Shown piece by piece: positions 30,301-42,118 of a stretch of 64,000 nt of DNA. Position numbers and translations under genes: made by a program. The DNA lies in assembly GCA_011634665.1 (NCBI GenBank), contig WAEK01000027.1, positions 124,001 to 188,000 on the forward strand, in the 5' to 3' direction. How positions within the stretch are numbered: position 1 is the stretch's first letter; each line of letters starts with the position of its first letter. Source of the DNA: Mortierella sp. BCC40632. Taxonomy: Eukaryota > Mortierellomycota > Mortierellomycetes > Mortierellales > Mortierellaceae. The notes beneath the pieces were generated by a model. It worked only from the letters and a program-made list of their open reading frames with translations. It was not told where the DNA came from and did not search any database.

Positions 30301-31935
30301 TGCGTTCATGCCCCTTGTATCTCGGGTCGGACTGCATGGATCCACCAGGCCATCTTTAAATGCAGTGACTGGGCTTTGGGGAACGTTCTCTTTCACCGGG
30401 GTGGGTTCGCTTTTCGTGGGGAAGACTTGTGTTGAAGTTGGGATTAACTCACTTTGTGGTGGAAAAGCCTGTGTTGGAGTTGGGATCAATTCACTTTGCG
30501 GTGGAAAAGCCTGTGTTTGAGCAGGAGTGTCATGTGGTGGCCCACTTGCCTCTTTGATCAGAGTAGTCTCTTTGATCAGAGTAGCATCTCTGATACCATC
30601 TTTTACTACGTCTACGCCCTTGGCTTGTTCCTGAGGAGAAACGTCCGGGTTGCTTTGAATTACTTTACCGACATTCGCTGAAGAAGAGTCGCTTTTTCCT
30701 GACTGGACAAGGTTGGCGAAAGGACCTTGATCCTGATCCTTGTTTGATAATTGACTATTACCACTGTTGAAAACATTTGGTCCGCGCAGAGGAATCTCTG
30801 GAGAATGGCGGACTGCGTTGCTTTGATCATGAGGAATAGGATGTGGAAAATCCGGGATGGGTCTTGCATTAAGGACATTTCCTGTAGCATTGGCAGGCTT
30901 GGGCTGAACTGGTGGGACTACGGCCCTACTTGGAGGCAGTTCAGTGCCTATCGCAAAGAGATCGAATCCTGGACCTGAACTTGAACCAAACAAAACATCT
31001 GCGGACGGAAATAGACTGTTCTCTCCAGAGACGGCTGGGGTTGCAGGTGCAGCAAATGGATTTGAGGCGGTTGATGCGATCGACTCTGTACGTGCAGCTG
31101 CTTGTGCTGTCGGTACAACAGGTGTCGACTTTGACGCAAAAAGATCTGAAAGGTCCTCTGTTGGGATGGCCTTTTGGACAATGGCGGTTCCTGTTGAGCT
31201 AGGTGTAGTATCTTCCGTGGGTTTGCTGGCGACCACTCCAGGAGCTGGAGCTGCTGGAGTGGTAGATCCTGGCCGTGCAGTTGGTACGGTTGGAACAACT
31301 GGCGTTGGCTTTGGTGCAAAAAGATCTGAAAGACTCTCTGCAGGGGTTGTTGGGACGGCTTTGTGGGGGACAGCGGTCACTGTTGGAGCATGTGTAGTAT
31401 TCTCGACAGGTCTCCCAACGGCGAATCCAGGCATCGGGGGTCTACCTGCCTGATAGACCGGACGTGGGACTGGACGGGGGGCTGCATATGGTGGGCGTGG
31501 ACCTGCATGTGGGACAGGGCGTGGGACAGGGCGCGGGGCTGGGCGTGGACCTGGGCGTGGACCTGGGTGTGGAGCATGAAGAGGTCTGGCGACGGATGGA
31601 GTAAAAGCGGGGTTGATGGGTGGGCCAGGACGCGATTGCATGACAGGCCTGTGTGGCATGACAGGTCGGAAGGGTCTTGGTCCACCAGGAGGAGGGCGGA
31701 ATGCATCCAATGGATTGGATGGTGCCCCAGAGTCCTGACTAGTTGATGACTGAGCAAAGAGACTGTCTGCTGTTGGCAGGTCCGCTGGAAGTTGGTTCCA
31801 GGGATGATGAGAATTACCGTGTCCAGAGTTCTACGTGGCATCTTTGCTAGTGAGTTGCCTTGAGGGAAGTCGATAACATCATTTATCATCATCGTCATCA
31901 TCATCTCGGATGCCAAGGCAACTTCTTACCTGCAT
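27338..31935 (-). CDS. 1448-residue low-complexity protein with C-terminal coiled coil, 4 exons
   Basis: Four exons join in one frame: 31935-31930 (Met-Gln), 31830-29130, 29075-28467 and 28368-27338, all with GT-AG introns (99, 54 and 98 nt); total 4347 nt. I do not recognise the family. Exon 2 opens with Pro/Arg/Gly repeats (RPVPRPV, PGPRPGP), then repeated DLFAPKPTPVVPT-type and QAFPPQSELIP-type motifs. Near its end (29240-29560) are about eight ~15-residue units of the QPIQDYGDATP kind and a Gln run. Exon 4 has a basic helix (KKERLLKKARELLERRQ), HPFNSPAPV repeats and a clear coiled coil from FEELQKEVEALRLELEKK to the end (ATWI). It looks like a scaffold; NPF/DLF-like short motifs recall trafficking proteins, but that is a guess. 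Divergent from the LIM-binding gene. Confidence 0.8.
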
Positions 31936-32271
31936 CCTCGAAACGGTTGCTGAGCAAGCGCGCGTTTAGTAGTAGTACGTATTCTGGGCAACAATGGGAT
32001 TGGAATGTCTGGCGCAAAGGGAGCCTCGCCTTTTAGTGTGCCTGGTGATCAGCCACACCAGCGGCAGAAGAAAAACCCAGTTGAATGCATGAGAGTCCTT
32101 GGAACCGAAGGACACCGCCGATTGGGCAGGCCACGGGGTCATGGATCCATCATGACCAAGCACGCTAGAGGTAGAATGAGAGGTCGGAATAGTCATCATC
32201 CTTCGCTCTTATTCACCTGTGGCATGGCCATTCTCTCATCCACGGCGCTAGTGTCGCATTCATCTCTGCGC

Positions 32272-32316
<45 letters not shown>

Positions 32317-33291
32317 ACAGAGCATGGGCGTGCATGGATGAGTGTTGTGGATGCCAGAGCCTGATGTATGCAAGGATATGTAGCCGAAAGGAGAGGATGG
32401 GCCTGGCGTAGGCCTTAATGGGGGTCAGAAGACCTTTGTTAATGGCAGCAGGCTCCTTGCCAAGCCGATGCAAGGGGAGGGGGCCATGGTGCCTATTCGA
32501 CGACGACATCTCCTTCGCGCCTGGCGCCACTCTTAGCCAAGTGGGCGTCGAGCCAGCGATTTATTGCCACAAAGCAACAGAGAGAGAGGAGAGAGAGAGC
32601 AGAGCAGCCGAAAAAAAAAAATTGGCCACAAAGACGACAACTACTACTCTCTGCTCAATCACTTGCTCTCTTTCTCTCTCTCTTTCCTCTATCACTCTCT
32701 CTCGCGCGCGTGCCCCTGCTTGCTCGCTTGTTTCTCTCTCTCTCTCTCTGTCCGTCTGTCTCTCTCTTTCTCATTCTCCGTCGCTTTTTATCTCCTCTCT
32801 ACTTCTTCCTCCACCTTGTCTCCCCGATCCCCTTTCATCTCTTTCATCCTCTAACTAAACTCCACACTCTGGAGGATCTCATCCGGAATCGGACACGATC
32901 ACATCTACATTTCCCATGTCGTCATCCCATGCATCCTAGCCCCCAATCTTTTGTTTCCCGAAACTACATCTCTTGATCCTTAGTCAGACATCTGAACAAA
33001 CTACATCTCGTTTGGCCTTTCTCCATCGTACCCTTGTCGAGTGCGCTTTCTAAGGTACATAAACCTTTGACTCATCCGTGTGCTTCTACCTTGACATTAT
33101 CTCTTTTCCTGGCACTAAAAACTAACAATGGCTCCTTTTGTAGACTTTGGTATGATATGACTAGGAACTCTAAGGCTAGCCTGGATGGGTAGAAGGGCGC
33201 TTTTGCCAAGAGAGAACATCCCCACCCTTTGGGAGTCTATTTTTTTTCCCCCTCTCCTTCCATTTCTCTTGCCCTGGGAGACCACACCGAC

Positions 33292-33326
<35 letters not shown>

Positions 33327-33801
33327 CTTCTTTGCAAATTTTTTGTGCAGGAGCATAGACCGAGGACTGGATGCTTGAGCAGGAATGTATGCATGTCGTA
33401 TCAGGACCTTTTTGTACCGTGGAAACTGGGACGCGTCACTGGGAAAGCTGGATAATCTGCTTGGGCAGGACAGGTCGTGCTCGGATCTCCCGTTATAGGG
33501 AGAGAAGTGTGTGTGTGTGTGTGTGTGTATTATCTGTGCTCCAAGACGAATCCCTTCCTAACAAGCACAATTGCTGTGCTCATTCATTCTTAGCCATCCA
33601 AGCAGTTTCTACAGAGCAGGAGTGAATCCAACCTCCCCTAGAAAACTCGGAGCTGGTCAATCTTTTGGTAGCAGAAGGAACGAAAGGCCGGGCATTTCAT
33701 TTGAGGTGTTCATCTTGACAGGTCCAATTTGAACCTCCCCACACACACTGATCGGATTCTCCGTTGGCTCTCAGGACTACCTCTCTGACCTGTTTCAAAC
33801 A
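31936..33801. other. divergent promoter region
   Basis: 1.87 kb between two divergent host genes. Contains a run of about 42 A (32272-32313), a long CT-rich tract (32640-32860), a T30 tract (33295-33326) and (GT)9 at 33508-33528. CT-rich leaders are typical of strong fungal promoters. No convincing gene; short frames here are low-complexity. Confidence 0.5.
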
Positions 33802-34708
33802 ATGGAGAACTCGACCGCGGCCACTCAACTCTCAAACGGCGCTGTGATCGTTTCAGATGTCGCTCCGTCTGCGTCCAGGGGCCCTCTTGTCAGCCACGTT
33901 CGACCGCTTCCTCAGGCCCAGCAAGCTGCCGGAGTAGGGGCCTCTCCACAGATGATCCGCTCGCCCAACCTTCAGCAGCAGCAGCAGCTACAGCAGCAGC
34001 AACTATACCAGCTCCACCTACAACAGGCTGCCCAACTTCAGCAGCTTCAGCTTCAGCGGCACGCGCAGCAAACACAACAAGCGCAGCAAGTCCAATTTCA
34101 GCCACATCTTCAGCAGCAAGCCGCCGCCGCCGCCGCCGCCGCCATTGCATCCTCGCCAGGGATTGTGATTCAACAACAGCAACAGCTCCAGCAAGTCCAC
34201 GCCAATGTTCCGCTTCAGGAGCAACAGGCTGCCATTCCGCCTCAATTCTCTCCCCACATCCAACATCAGCAGAAAATTCAGCTCCAGCATCAAATTCCGC
34301 TGCAGCTGCAGCAACAACAGCAGCAAAGACAACACATGGTATCTCAGCAGCAGCGCCAACTTCAGTCTCCTCAACAGCTCCCTGCTGCTCCTCAGCAACT
34401 CCAGTCTCCTATTCCAATCGCAGCGCAGCCTCATGGCATCGCTTTGCCTACACATCTCCAAGGCACGCCTGTGCTTAGTAATGGACAGCCAATTACCCTG
34501 TCTTTGCAAGCTCAACAGCAACGTCAGCTCCAACAGCAACAGATGTTAATGCTCCCTCAATTGGCTCAAATTCCTCAGACGGTCCAACTCTCGTCTCAGT
34601 CGCCTCAAGCCATGCCAGCTACGCTTTTGCAACAGCAACAGCAACAACAGCAGCAACAACAGCAGCAGCAACAACAGCAGCAGCAACAGCAGCAGCAGCA
34701 ACAGCAGC

Positions 34709-34742
<34 letters not shown>

Positions 34743-34746
34743 GCAA

Positions 34747-34790
<44 letters not shown>

Positions 34791-36173
34791 ACATCAACAA
34801 CATCAACAACAACATCAACATCAACAGCAACAACAACAACAACAGCAGCAGCAGCATCAACAACTACCAACTCAGCCGTCGCCTCAGCAGGCAGTTTCTT
34901 TACCGAAACCAACTTTGCAGGGTCTGCCAACTCCGATCGCTCAACATCCACCTCAACCGCCCACCCCTGGACCAGCCGTAACTTTGCATCAACAACAACA
35001 ACTGCAGCAACATTTATTGCAGCAGCAACTGCAGCAGCAGCAGCAGCAACAACAGTTGCAGCAACAACAACAACAGTTGCAGCAGCAGCAACAACAGCAA
35101 CAGCAACAACAACAACAGCAACAGCAACAGCAACAGCCTCAGCAGCCTCAACTACTTGCAAATGGGTACGTACTCAAAGTTTAATAACGTATACTTTGAC
35201 GTAACACACAATACTTGATTCTTGAGGTCACAAAAAAAATGTGAGAGACTGACAGATGCCTAATTTTTTTTTTTTTTTTTTTTTTTTTGTGTAAAAAGGG
35301 ATCTGGATGGAGCCTCTTATGACGAACTCGAAACAAAGGCACTTTTACGAATCCTTGAATATGGTCAACACCTGTCCTATCATTCGGAGGTAAAGAAAAA
35401 GAAGAAAAAGAAGAAAAAGAAGAACAAAAAAAAAATGTCGCTGCAGGGGAGAGGGGGTTTAATTCAGTTCAGATGATTTTTTTTTTTTTATTTATTTGAG
35501 TATTACTACATTTTACATGCAGCTTTCTTTTTTTTTTTTTTTTTTGTTTTGACAACCTTTTTTTCCCTTCCTACTCTTCCTCTTCCTCCACAATCGCCGT
35601 CATCACCATCGTCATGATCACAACAACAAATGAACAACACAACACAAAACAAAACAAACAATTAATCCACTAATGCTTTTCTGCGCGGACTCTTGGGATG
35701 GGGTGGGGATCAATAGAATACACTGGCTCATTATTGGCAAGCGATTATAGGCAAGCTCTTTGCCATCAATGGTAGATTCCGGTATAAGCTATCCAACTCG
35801 AGCCAGAGCGAAAGCAAAACCTTTGGTAAGGCTGAGACCACCACCACCACCAACAAGAACAGCTCCCTCCTATCGAGACAATGAGCTCGGTCCTTGTTGT
35901 TGTATACTTTCCCTCCACCTCAATCGTTCATCTAACATGTTGGGCATGTCAACTCTTATATACATTTATATTATTCGAAATTAGAATTATTGGCTTCTAC
36001 GCTGCCAAAGTACCATTTGGTGAATGTGGATGCAGGTGTTCGGGAAGTACAGCTTGTCCTGGACCGACCTTTGTCAACTCTTGCTACAAATCCATTCACT
36101 GTTGAATGTCCAAGTATCTCGATTATTTCGCACTATGACAACGGGACAAAGGTAAGATTTTCTAGTGCAGGGG

Positions 36174-36212
<39 letters not shown>

Positions 36213-36897
36213 CGAAAGAAAGGGAGGAAAAGGGACGAAAAGAAAAATCTACCCCTCTCTCTCTTTTTTCTTTTTCTTTTTCTTTTTTTCTTTTTTCCTT
36301 TCTTTTCTTTTTCGGTGTATACTAACCTGTCCTTTGTCTGCTTCTCCCTCTCTCTCCCTTTGAAAAAAAAAAAAAAAAAAAAAAAAGGTCTTTATGAAAG
36401 GACAACTTCGAGCTTCATTTTCTGCAGATTGGCGATTCGAGGTCCTGGAACTGGTGTCCTCCGAATTCACAGAGTACATTCAACGACCTAGTGAGGATAT
36501 GAACACGAGTCCACTTCTGGAGCCGAAACATGAGGGCAAAAAGAAGAATAGTTCGAAAAAGGGAGCCATGTCTTCCAAAAAGTTGTTGCAAAGTATTCCA
36601 GAGAGTATTGTCAATGAATATGGAATTACTGCTAGGGTGAATACTCAACTGGAGGTAAGTCAAGGAGTTTTTTTTTTTTTTTTTTTTTTGGTTCATAAAA
36701 GTGGTGAGGAGCCCTGATCACATTCAGTTAACTAATGGCGGCGTCATTTTTTTTTCTTTTAGATTACGGACGTGTGTGTCAAAATGGAAGATCTTGTCTA
36801 TCAGAGTTTTCAGACAAAGCAGAGTGCTTCAGGTAAGAGTTCATTAATTCGCAAAGAGTGACTTTGATAGAAAGGACTGACAGCTGATTAGAAAATG

Positions 36898-36949
<52 letters not shown>

Positions 36950-38227
36950 GAATCTCTTGCTTCAATCTCCCAAATTTATCGAGAACAGCAGGCCATGCAA
37001 AGTAGACAGGGCATTCAGTTCTCGGCTACCAACCCACAAACAGGATTCATCACTCCTCAGGCTCCTATGACACCGTTTCAAACAGTGGGTCAGAATATCA
37101 TTATGGTGGGTCATGTTGCCCAAGCAGCTCAACGGGCTTCATCTTCACCAAGATCAGTCAAAAGGCGTCCATCGGTAGGATTCTCACCAAGTGACTCTGG
37201 CAATGCTACGTCCCCTAATTCTTCACCTGCAATGGAGGCTGCACAGACCAATGTCAGCTTTGCAATGGGCATGCCCACCTTGTGGAGTCAAGCAGGTGGA
37301 CTTGTTACTGGAGTGGGCATGAACCAGTCCACGGGTGCGGGACTTGGCTTGACCATTGCCGAGTCCCCAGTGCAGACATCGTCTGTTGTGATTTCTTCTC
37401 CTATCCAGGCCGCCTCCATGACTGGCATCTTGCCTGCTTCGGCTTCGACAGCTGTGAAAGCAAGTAAACGGGCTCGAACCTCCTCGGCAACACCCACCCT
37501 TGCCGCAGCCTCAGTCACACCCGTCAATGGTACCAAAGGACCTGTAGTAAATCCAGTCAATGGCGGCACGACCGGTCGCAGTAAGAAGAATACGGCTAGA
37601 AAGGATTCAAGTGCCAAGAGGAAGTCAAGTATGGCTGAGGATTTTGGTACACCGATCCCTATCCCAGTCTCGGCTACTTCTCATAACCTGATGTCAGGCG
37701 TCAATGCAATGAACACGCCTAATGTAGATGGAGTCATGGGAGCCGCTGGCGTCAATGCAGGTGGACAAATGGTATCCATGGCTCAGACGTCACCCATCCC
37801 GGCAACACATGCTGTCACTGGAGCAGGTATCCCCAATGAGATGACAGCTATGGAACAACTCTCGCCTAGTGGTCAACGTGTCCTGGTGGCGCATGGATTA
37901 GCAGGCATGGGAGCAGGAGTTCATGGAATGCAAGTTGGAGCAGGAGGACTTACTCCAGGAATTGTTGGGATGCCCGCAGGAGGGGATGGAAGCCCGCATG
38001 TTTATTTCTCAGCGCTTGTCCATTCTCAACAACCTATGTCGACGGTTCAGTATGGAGGACCCGGAGTAGGATTAGGAGGTCATGGAGTGGGACAAGTGCT
38101 TGTACAGCAAGGAGGTGTCCAAGATATGAATTCTGGCGGGGGAGGGGGAGGAGGGGGAGCTGTCCCTCCATCATCCGCGGATGAATCTTCGATATCTCAG
38201 AGTGTATCTGTGATGTCTAATACATGA
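33802..38227 (+). CDS. LIM-domain-binding (LDB/PtaB-like) transcriptional adaptor, 7 exons
   Basis: Nuclear adaptor of the LIM_bind family (animal LDB1/Chip, plant SEUSS, Aspergillus PtaB), which bridges DNA-binding factors. Exons 33802-35165, 35299-35389, 35717-35825, 35985-36151, 36388-36654, 36763-36832 and 36951-38227 splice in phase to 1114 residues; every intron is GT-AG. Residues 1-455 are Gln-rich with an almost pure run of about 75 Gln/His (34630-34860). The conserved domain spans exons 2-6: LLRILEYGQHL, HYWQAIIGKLFAINGRFRYKL, FELLASTLPKYHL, VREVQLVLDRPL, FTVECPSISIISHYDNGTK, GQLRASFSADWRFEVLEL. Exon 6 (ITDVCVKMEDLVYQ) ends the domain. The C-terminal 400 residues are Ser/Thr/Gly/Ala-rich with a basic patch (KKNTARKDSSAKRKS). 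In Aspergillus the family controls adhesion and biofilm; a similar role here is inference. Confidence 0.9.
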
Positions 38228-38299
38228 GACGACGCATTCTATCGTCTTTTGTATGTGTAGAGATAGTTCTTTTTCGCTTATTTTTTTTTCGCTTATTAT

Positions 38300-38348
<49 letters not shown>

Positions 38349-39164
38349 CATTGTATCGATAATTGCGTTTACCCTCAACAACAAGGACTTTGCATTAATA
38401 ATTGAATGTAACATGGAGCCGGTGAATCTGGCATTGCTTCTTTCTTTCTTTTACTATGGTGGATCTATGACATGATGAGGGTGTGCATCCATTAGCCAGT
38501 GGTAAATTAAAAACCAGGGAGTGGAGATTGGGGTGAAACAACGCCCAAAGGGGGAGGGGGAGGAGGACTAAGAGTATCTAGATGAGTTGACAATTCCCGT
38601 TCATCCAACGTCTCGCACAAGACTCGTCAAGCGGTTCCCACCACCGCATATTTCCTAAACACGCGTCTCGTCACGGAAATAAAAAAAATATATGAAACAC
38701 TTCGTTATGGTTACCTAAGTGGGCATGATTGGAGAACTACCTCCTTGCAAAAGCCTCCAACTTGTTGGTAGGAACTGCTTCTAACATAAACGAACCTTTC
38801 TTCATTTCGTGCACAACTAGTCGTTTTAAATGGGGTAATAATGAAGACTAGCAAGCATAACATTTGCAAGCTAAACCATGGAGTCTGTTGACTTACTAAA
38901 CTATCAATTCTACCCACCTAGAAACCAAGGATGTGTGGTGTCTCTTTCTCATTAACATACTTCTACCCTTCTTTTTCGGGGGGGAGGGGGAGAGTAGAGG
39001 AAGAAAAGAACAGTGCTACTCCACAATAATATAGACGAAGACAATGCAAGATGTCCTACTTTCATTATCCCTATTGGGGCAGGAACATGAATGCGGAGCC
39101 TTCTTTTGTGCGAATCTCCAGAAAAAAATAAAAATAAGCACTCGCCATATGTCAAGCCTTGTAG
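38228..39164. other. intergenic with T45 tract
   Basis: 3' region of the LIM-binding gene, with a T run of about 42 (38305-38346). No gene seen. Confidence 0.45.
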
Positions 39165-39480
39165 TAAATGCTCCTGGAAGATCTTCCGGCCTCATTTGAG
39201 TCTTTTTTTCAGGGGTGTTTAAAAGGTACCTCTATCCCCTTCTATTTTCCTGACCCGTTAGTGAACACTTGCCATCTGGAAGCAGGTCCATCCAGTCGCC
39301 CGCCCAAGGGTGTGATCCTGTAGCTAGATACTGTTCATTTGTAAGTCTTTCTATCTTACCTTTTCCTCTCCTGATAGAAGCGGTGGGACGCGTCTTGATC
39401 AGCATGTCCCCCAATTTCCACTCTGGCAATCACCTTTCCCAATAGTCTCACAAACCTGCCTGCCAAGCAGTACGAGTCAT
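39165..39480 (+). repeat. interspersed repeat R2, copy 1
   Basis: Aligns by eye with 49085-49430 in the same orientation: CTTGGAAGATCTT-like start, a GGGTGTTTAAAAGG / GGTTATGTAAAAGG block, CCCGTTAG..GAACACTTGCC, then TAGCTAGATACTGTTC (TGCAGCTAGATACTGTTC in copy 2) and CTGCCAAGC.GT.CGAG. Nature unknown; size and lack of coding suit an LTR or a non-autonomous element. Confidence 0.6.
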
Positions 39481-39520
39481 ATCCCCTGGTGCTTGTCTTT
39501 TACATGGCACAAGACCAAAA

Positions 39521-39865
39521 AATCTATAACAATATTAATTCTGTAAAATTAACTAGGGCTGCAAGATGGAGTGACCTTGCTGACCTAGGTGGCCTAGGCG
39601 AAACCATCACGATGACATTATGGGGAGGAGGAGGAGGAGGGGAAGGGGGGAGCCCATGATGGGGGTGGGGGATGAGAGGGATGAGAGTGGTGGTGGTGGT
39701 GGTGGCCAATAGGGGGCAGGGATGAAGGATGAAGAGACATCATGTGTCTTCGGCCACATGAAGTAATCGGCGACTGAGGACATGTTGATGCCTCATGACA
39801 ATGCAATAAAAGAACTGAGATGAGGATAAAAAAAAACTGCATACACACAAATCTCACTCCGGTGT
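39521..39865. other. intergenic, purine-rich
   Basis: GGAGGAGGAGG and GGTGGTGGTGG patches at 39625-39710; no gene supported. Confidence 0.35.
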
Positions 39866-39874
39866 TTGCTCATT

Positions 39875-40238
39875 ATGAAGCCCCAGGTCGGACACACCAA
39901 GACCAACCGACGAGTGACAACACGAGCGCAGGCACAAACGGCGTCCCATCCAAGCACCCCAACCAACACTAGCCCTTTTAGCACACATCAAGACAAGAGA
40001 AAGAGGAGGCGCAAACAGGATGATGACACCTCCACCGGTGTTGCATCTCCAAAGGTCGACTTCAAGAAGGGCAAGCCTGGGATTGCAAGGAAATCTGCGT
40101 CAAGCAAAAGATCGATCACCTCCACGACTACGCAGGATGTATGCGAGTTGTGTCTGGAGATGGGACATGCAGCTCTCGGATGCAAGTAAGGATATAAGCT
40201 ACACAAGCCGATGGCAAGAACAAAAGGTATTGTGTCTG
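39875..40238 (+). CDS. basic protein exon with CCHC zinc knuckle
   Basis: ATG 39875 (MKPQVGHTKTNRR) opens a basic, Ser/Thr-rich frame ending in CELCLEMGHAALGC, a CX2CX4HX4C knuckle, at 40189. A GTAAGG donor follows at once (40190) and an AAAAG acceptor lies at 40238, which would join it in phase to the helicase fragment. Whether this was ever one gene is doubtful: the knuckle is Gag-like or transposase-like and the helicase lacks its N-terminal half. Confidence 0.4.
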
Positions 40239-41175
40239 TTGTGTCCGTTACTAATTTTTCAAAGTTCTCCTTGCGGTATGCTTCATTTTGGGACCAAGTG
40301 TGCCGTCTCTCCTTGACCAAGAACATGAGAGTTCAAGAAGACCAACGACACAAGTGGTTCATCGACTTTATCATAGATATTGGCAATGGCACGACTCCTG
40401 TATTACATAAAGACTTGATCCGCATTCCTGATGCGTTGCTTTTCAGCCCAGTACAAGGCGGAGACCTTGTCGAGAAGCAAATAATTAAAGTGTGCTACCC
40501 TAGCATTGATGCACCCAATTTTACCGACACCGTTATCCTCATGGTCCGCAATGTCCAAGCTGATCACCTCAACAACATTGCAACAGAGTTGTTTTGTCCA
40601 GACCAAGATGTAGCAGTGTATATGGCAACGGACAGCGTCTCTTACGATGACGATGGAGAAACTAGCTGCGTCATAAACCAGGACGATCTTAAGAATTTTG
40701 TTCCCCCAGACTTCCCGCCATTTGAACTCCGGTTGAAGCCAGGAATGCCAATCATGTGTATCCGCAACAGTCGATACGATGAATGGTCTCTGTGATGGAA
40801 CGAAGCTAATCGTCAAGGGAACGCATACGCACACTGTCCTCGCCACTTTTGCAATTGGGGAGATAGTTGGAGAACATGTCATTCTTTGTCTCATTTATCA
40901 CACAATACTGGAGGACGGCTCAACACCTGTCCCAATAACGCGGTTGCAGTTCCCTATCAAGCCTGCTTTCGCAATGACCATTAACAAGAGTCAGGGACAG
41001 ACTCTTAGCACTGTAGGGGTCTTTTTATCTCAGAGTGCTTTCTCGCATGGCCAGTAGTATGTCGCGCTTACTCGCTGTTCCAACCCTGATAACTTAAAGG
41101 TTTATGTAGCTGATGGTGCCATCAATAACCGAGATGGCACAGCACATACACCCGCAACGTTGTGCATCAGTTAAA
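40239..41175 (+). pseudogene. PIF1-type helicase, C-terminal half (Helitron remnant)
   Basis: Superfamily 1 helicase fragment. It starts in the stretch before LSLTKNMRV (motif IV region), continues DFIIDIGNGTTPV, then FELRLKPGMPIMCIRN; a frame change near 40785 leads to GLCDGTKLIV and then the signature LQFPIKPAFAMTINKSQGQT (motif VI region), LSQSAFSHGQ and YVALTRCSN. These are the C-terminal blocks of PIF1 helicases carried by Helitrons. Walker A and B are missing, so it is inactive. The coding end lies about 10 bp from a Helitron-like terminal hairpin. Confidence 0.82.
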
Positions 41176-41185
41176 ATAAAAAAAA

Positions 41186-41205
41186 CTCGGGGCTTTCGCC
41201 CCGAG
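41186..41205 (+). repeat. Helitron-like 3' terminal hairpin
   Basis: CTCGGGGC-TTTC-GCCCCGAG is a perfect 8-bp stem with a 4-nt loop, placed just after the PIF1 frame and followed by CAAATCTGTTAG. Helitrons end with such a hairpin about 10 nt before a CTRR terminus. The exact CTRR is not evident, so the last base is uncertain. Confidence 0.6.
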
Positions 41206-41275
41206 CAAATCTGTTAGTCAGAATTAAAGTGTAGGCCCGAGCGCGATCTCAAGGTTAGTTGCAAAGAAGGTAAGA

Positions 41276-41887
41276 CTATTTATTGAAATCTCTTCTTGGG
41301 TAGAGGGAAATAGGTGCGACACTGCCCTCTATCTCATAGCAAACGCCATTCTTTTTGTTGCAAAACAAAGGCCATGGACAAACTTGCCCTTGGCAGCCTA
41401 CTTTGTCTGTACCACAGTAGCAGTTTCCATTCGGGCCAATGATGCCAGGTGGACAACATTTCCTTTCGAGGGGTGGACCGCCACACTCGCCACAGGGTAA
41501 GTATCGACACTTATTGTCTATGCATTCAAGATCTCCCATGGAGTCAAACGACTTGCAATTGAAAGCGCAGTTGCAATCCGATCCTGCTCCACCCTCTCGA
41601 GCTACCTTACAAATACCGTCCGTACATTCTACCACTCGTTGTACACTTGCGATGCCCAGGAATTCAAGAGGATTTTTACACATCGTCCCGTCTCTGCAGT
41701 CCTCACTACTCTTACAGCGGTTACCAACAACTACACAGCCCTTCGCAGCATATACAGCAACTTGTCCTTCTATAACAAGTGTGGGGATATCTACATTTGT
41801 GGTGAAGGCCTCGCCACTGTCACAACTCTGGGCCAGAACAAGACTTGCTATCAAGAGTAACATTGTGATAATCTGAGAAAAAAACAT
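41276..41887 (-). CDS. secreted cysteine-rich protein
   Basis: Single exon, 203 residues from ATG 41887; the frame is open for nine more codons, but the Met at MFFSQIITMLLLIASLVLAQ gives a textbook signal peptide with cleavage after LAQ. The mature protein has 22 Cys in clusters: C..CKSSEDCRDGTMC, GSDCNCAFNC, CRYLPCGECGG, RKCCPPG, NCYCG, then CPWPLFC. The spacing resembles disulfide-rich, EGF-like or granulin-like repeats, but I cannot assign a family. It ends with a short basic tail. No damage is visible; TATTAATA lies about 45 bp upstream of the ATG. Likely a cell-surface or extracellular protein; an effector role is possible but unproven. Confidence 0.75.
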   Translation of the reverse strand: MFFSQIITMLLLIASLVLAQSCDSGEAFTTNVDIPTLVIEGQVAVYAAKGCVVVGNRCKSSEDCRDGTMCKNPLEFLGIASVQRVVECTDGICKVAREGGAGSDCNCAFNCKSFDSMGDLECIDNKCRYLPCGECGGPPLERKCCPPGIIGPNGNCYCGTDKVGCQGQVCPWPLFCNKKNGVCYEIEGSVAPISLYPRRDFNK

Positions 41888-42118
41888 GATGCCAACTGTA
41901 CATTGAGTTAGCACGATAGACTCCCTATTAATACAGCTGAGCCGAACGTAGCACTAACTCCTTACTTTGAAGCGTTATGAAGTTTTGGAAAAGTTGTTGT
42001 TGTTGGGGGGGGAGGGGGGATTCTTGTAGCGGTTTCTGCGAGAGTCGCCGAGGATCTGAGGTCTTCAAAGGAGGCACGAGAGTGTCCTTCGTTTTATAGA
42101 ATAATTTCTTCCAGAGAA

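Noticed and set aside
30016..30520. Plus-strand frames inside 29-31 kb
   Set aside because: They overlap an exon of an intact, correctly spliced minus-strand gene and lack any recognisable feature.
31363..31746. Trp-rich plus-strand frame
   Set aside because: It is the complement of the Pro/Arg/Gly repeats of the 1448-residue protein on the minus strand.
34018..35161. Long antisense and alternate frames of poly-Leu and poly-Val/Ala
   Set aside because: They are frame shadows of the CAG/CAA repeat in the LIM-binding gene; the sense Gln frame is supported by splicing into a conserved domain.
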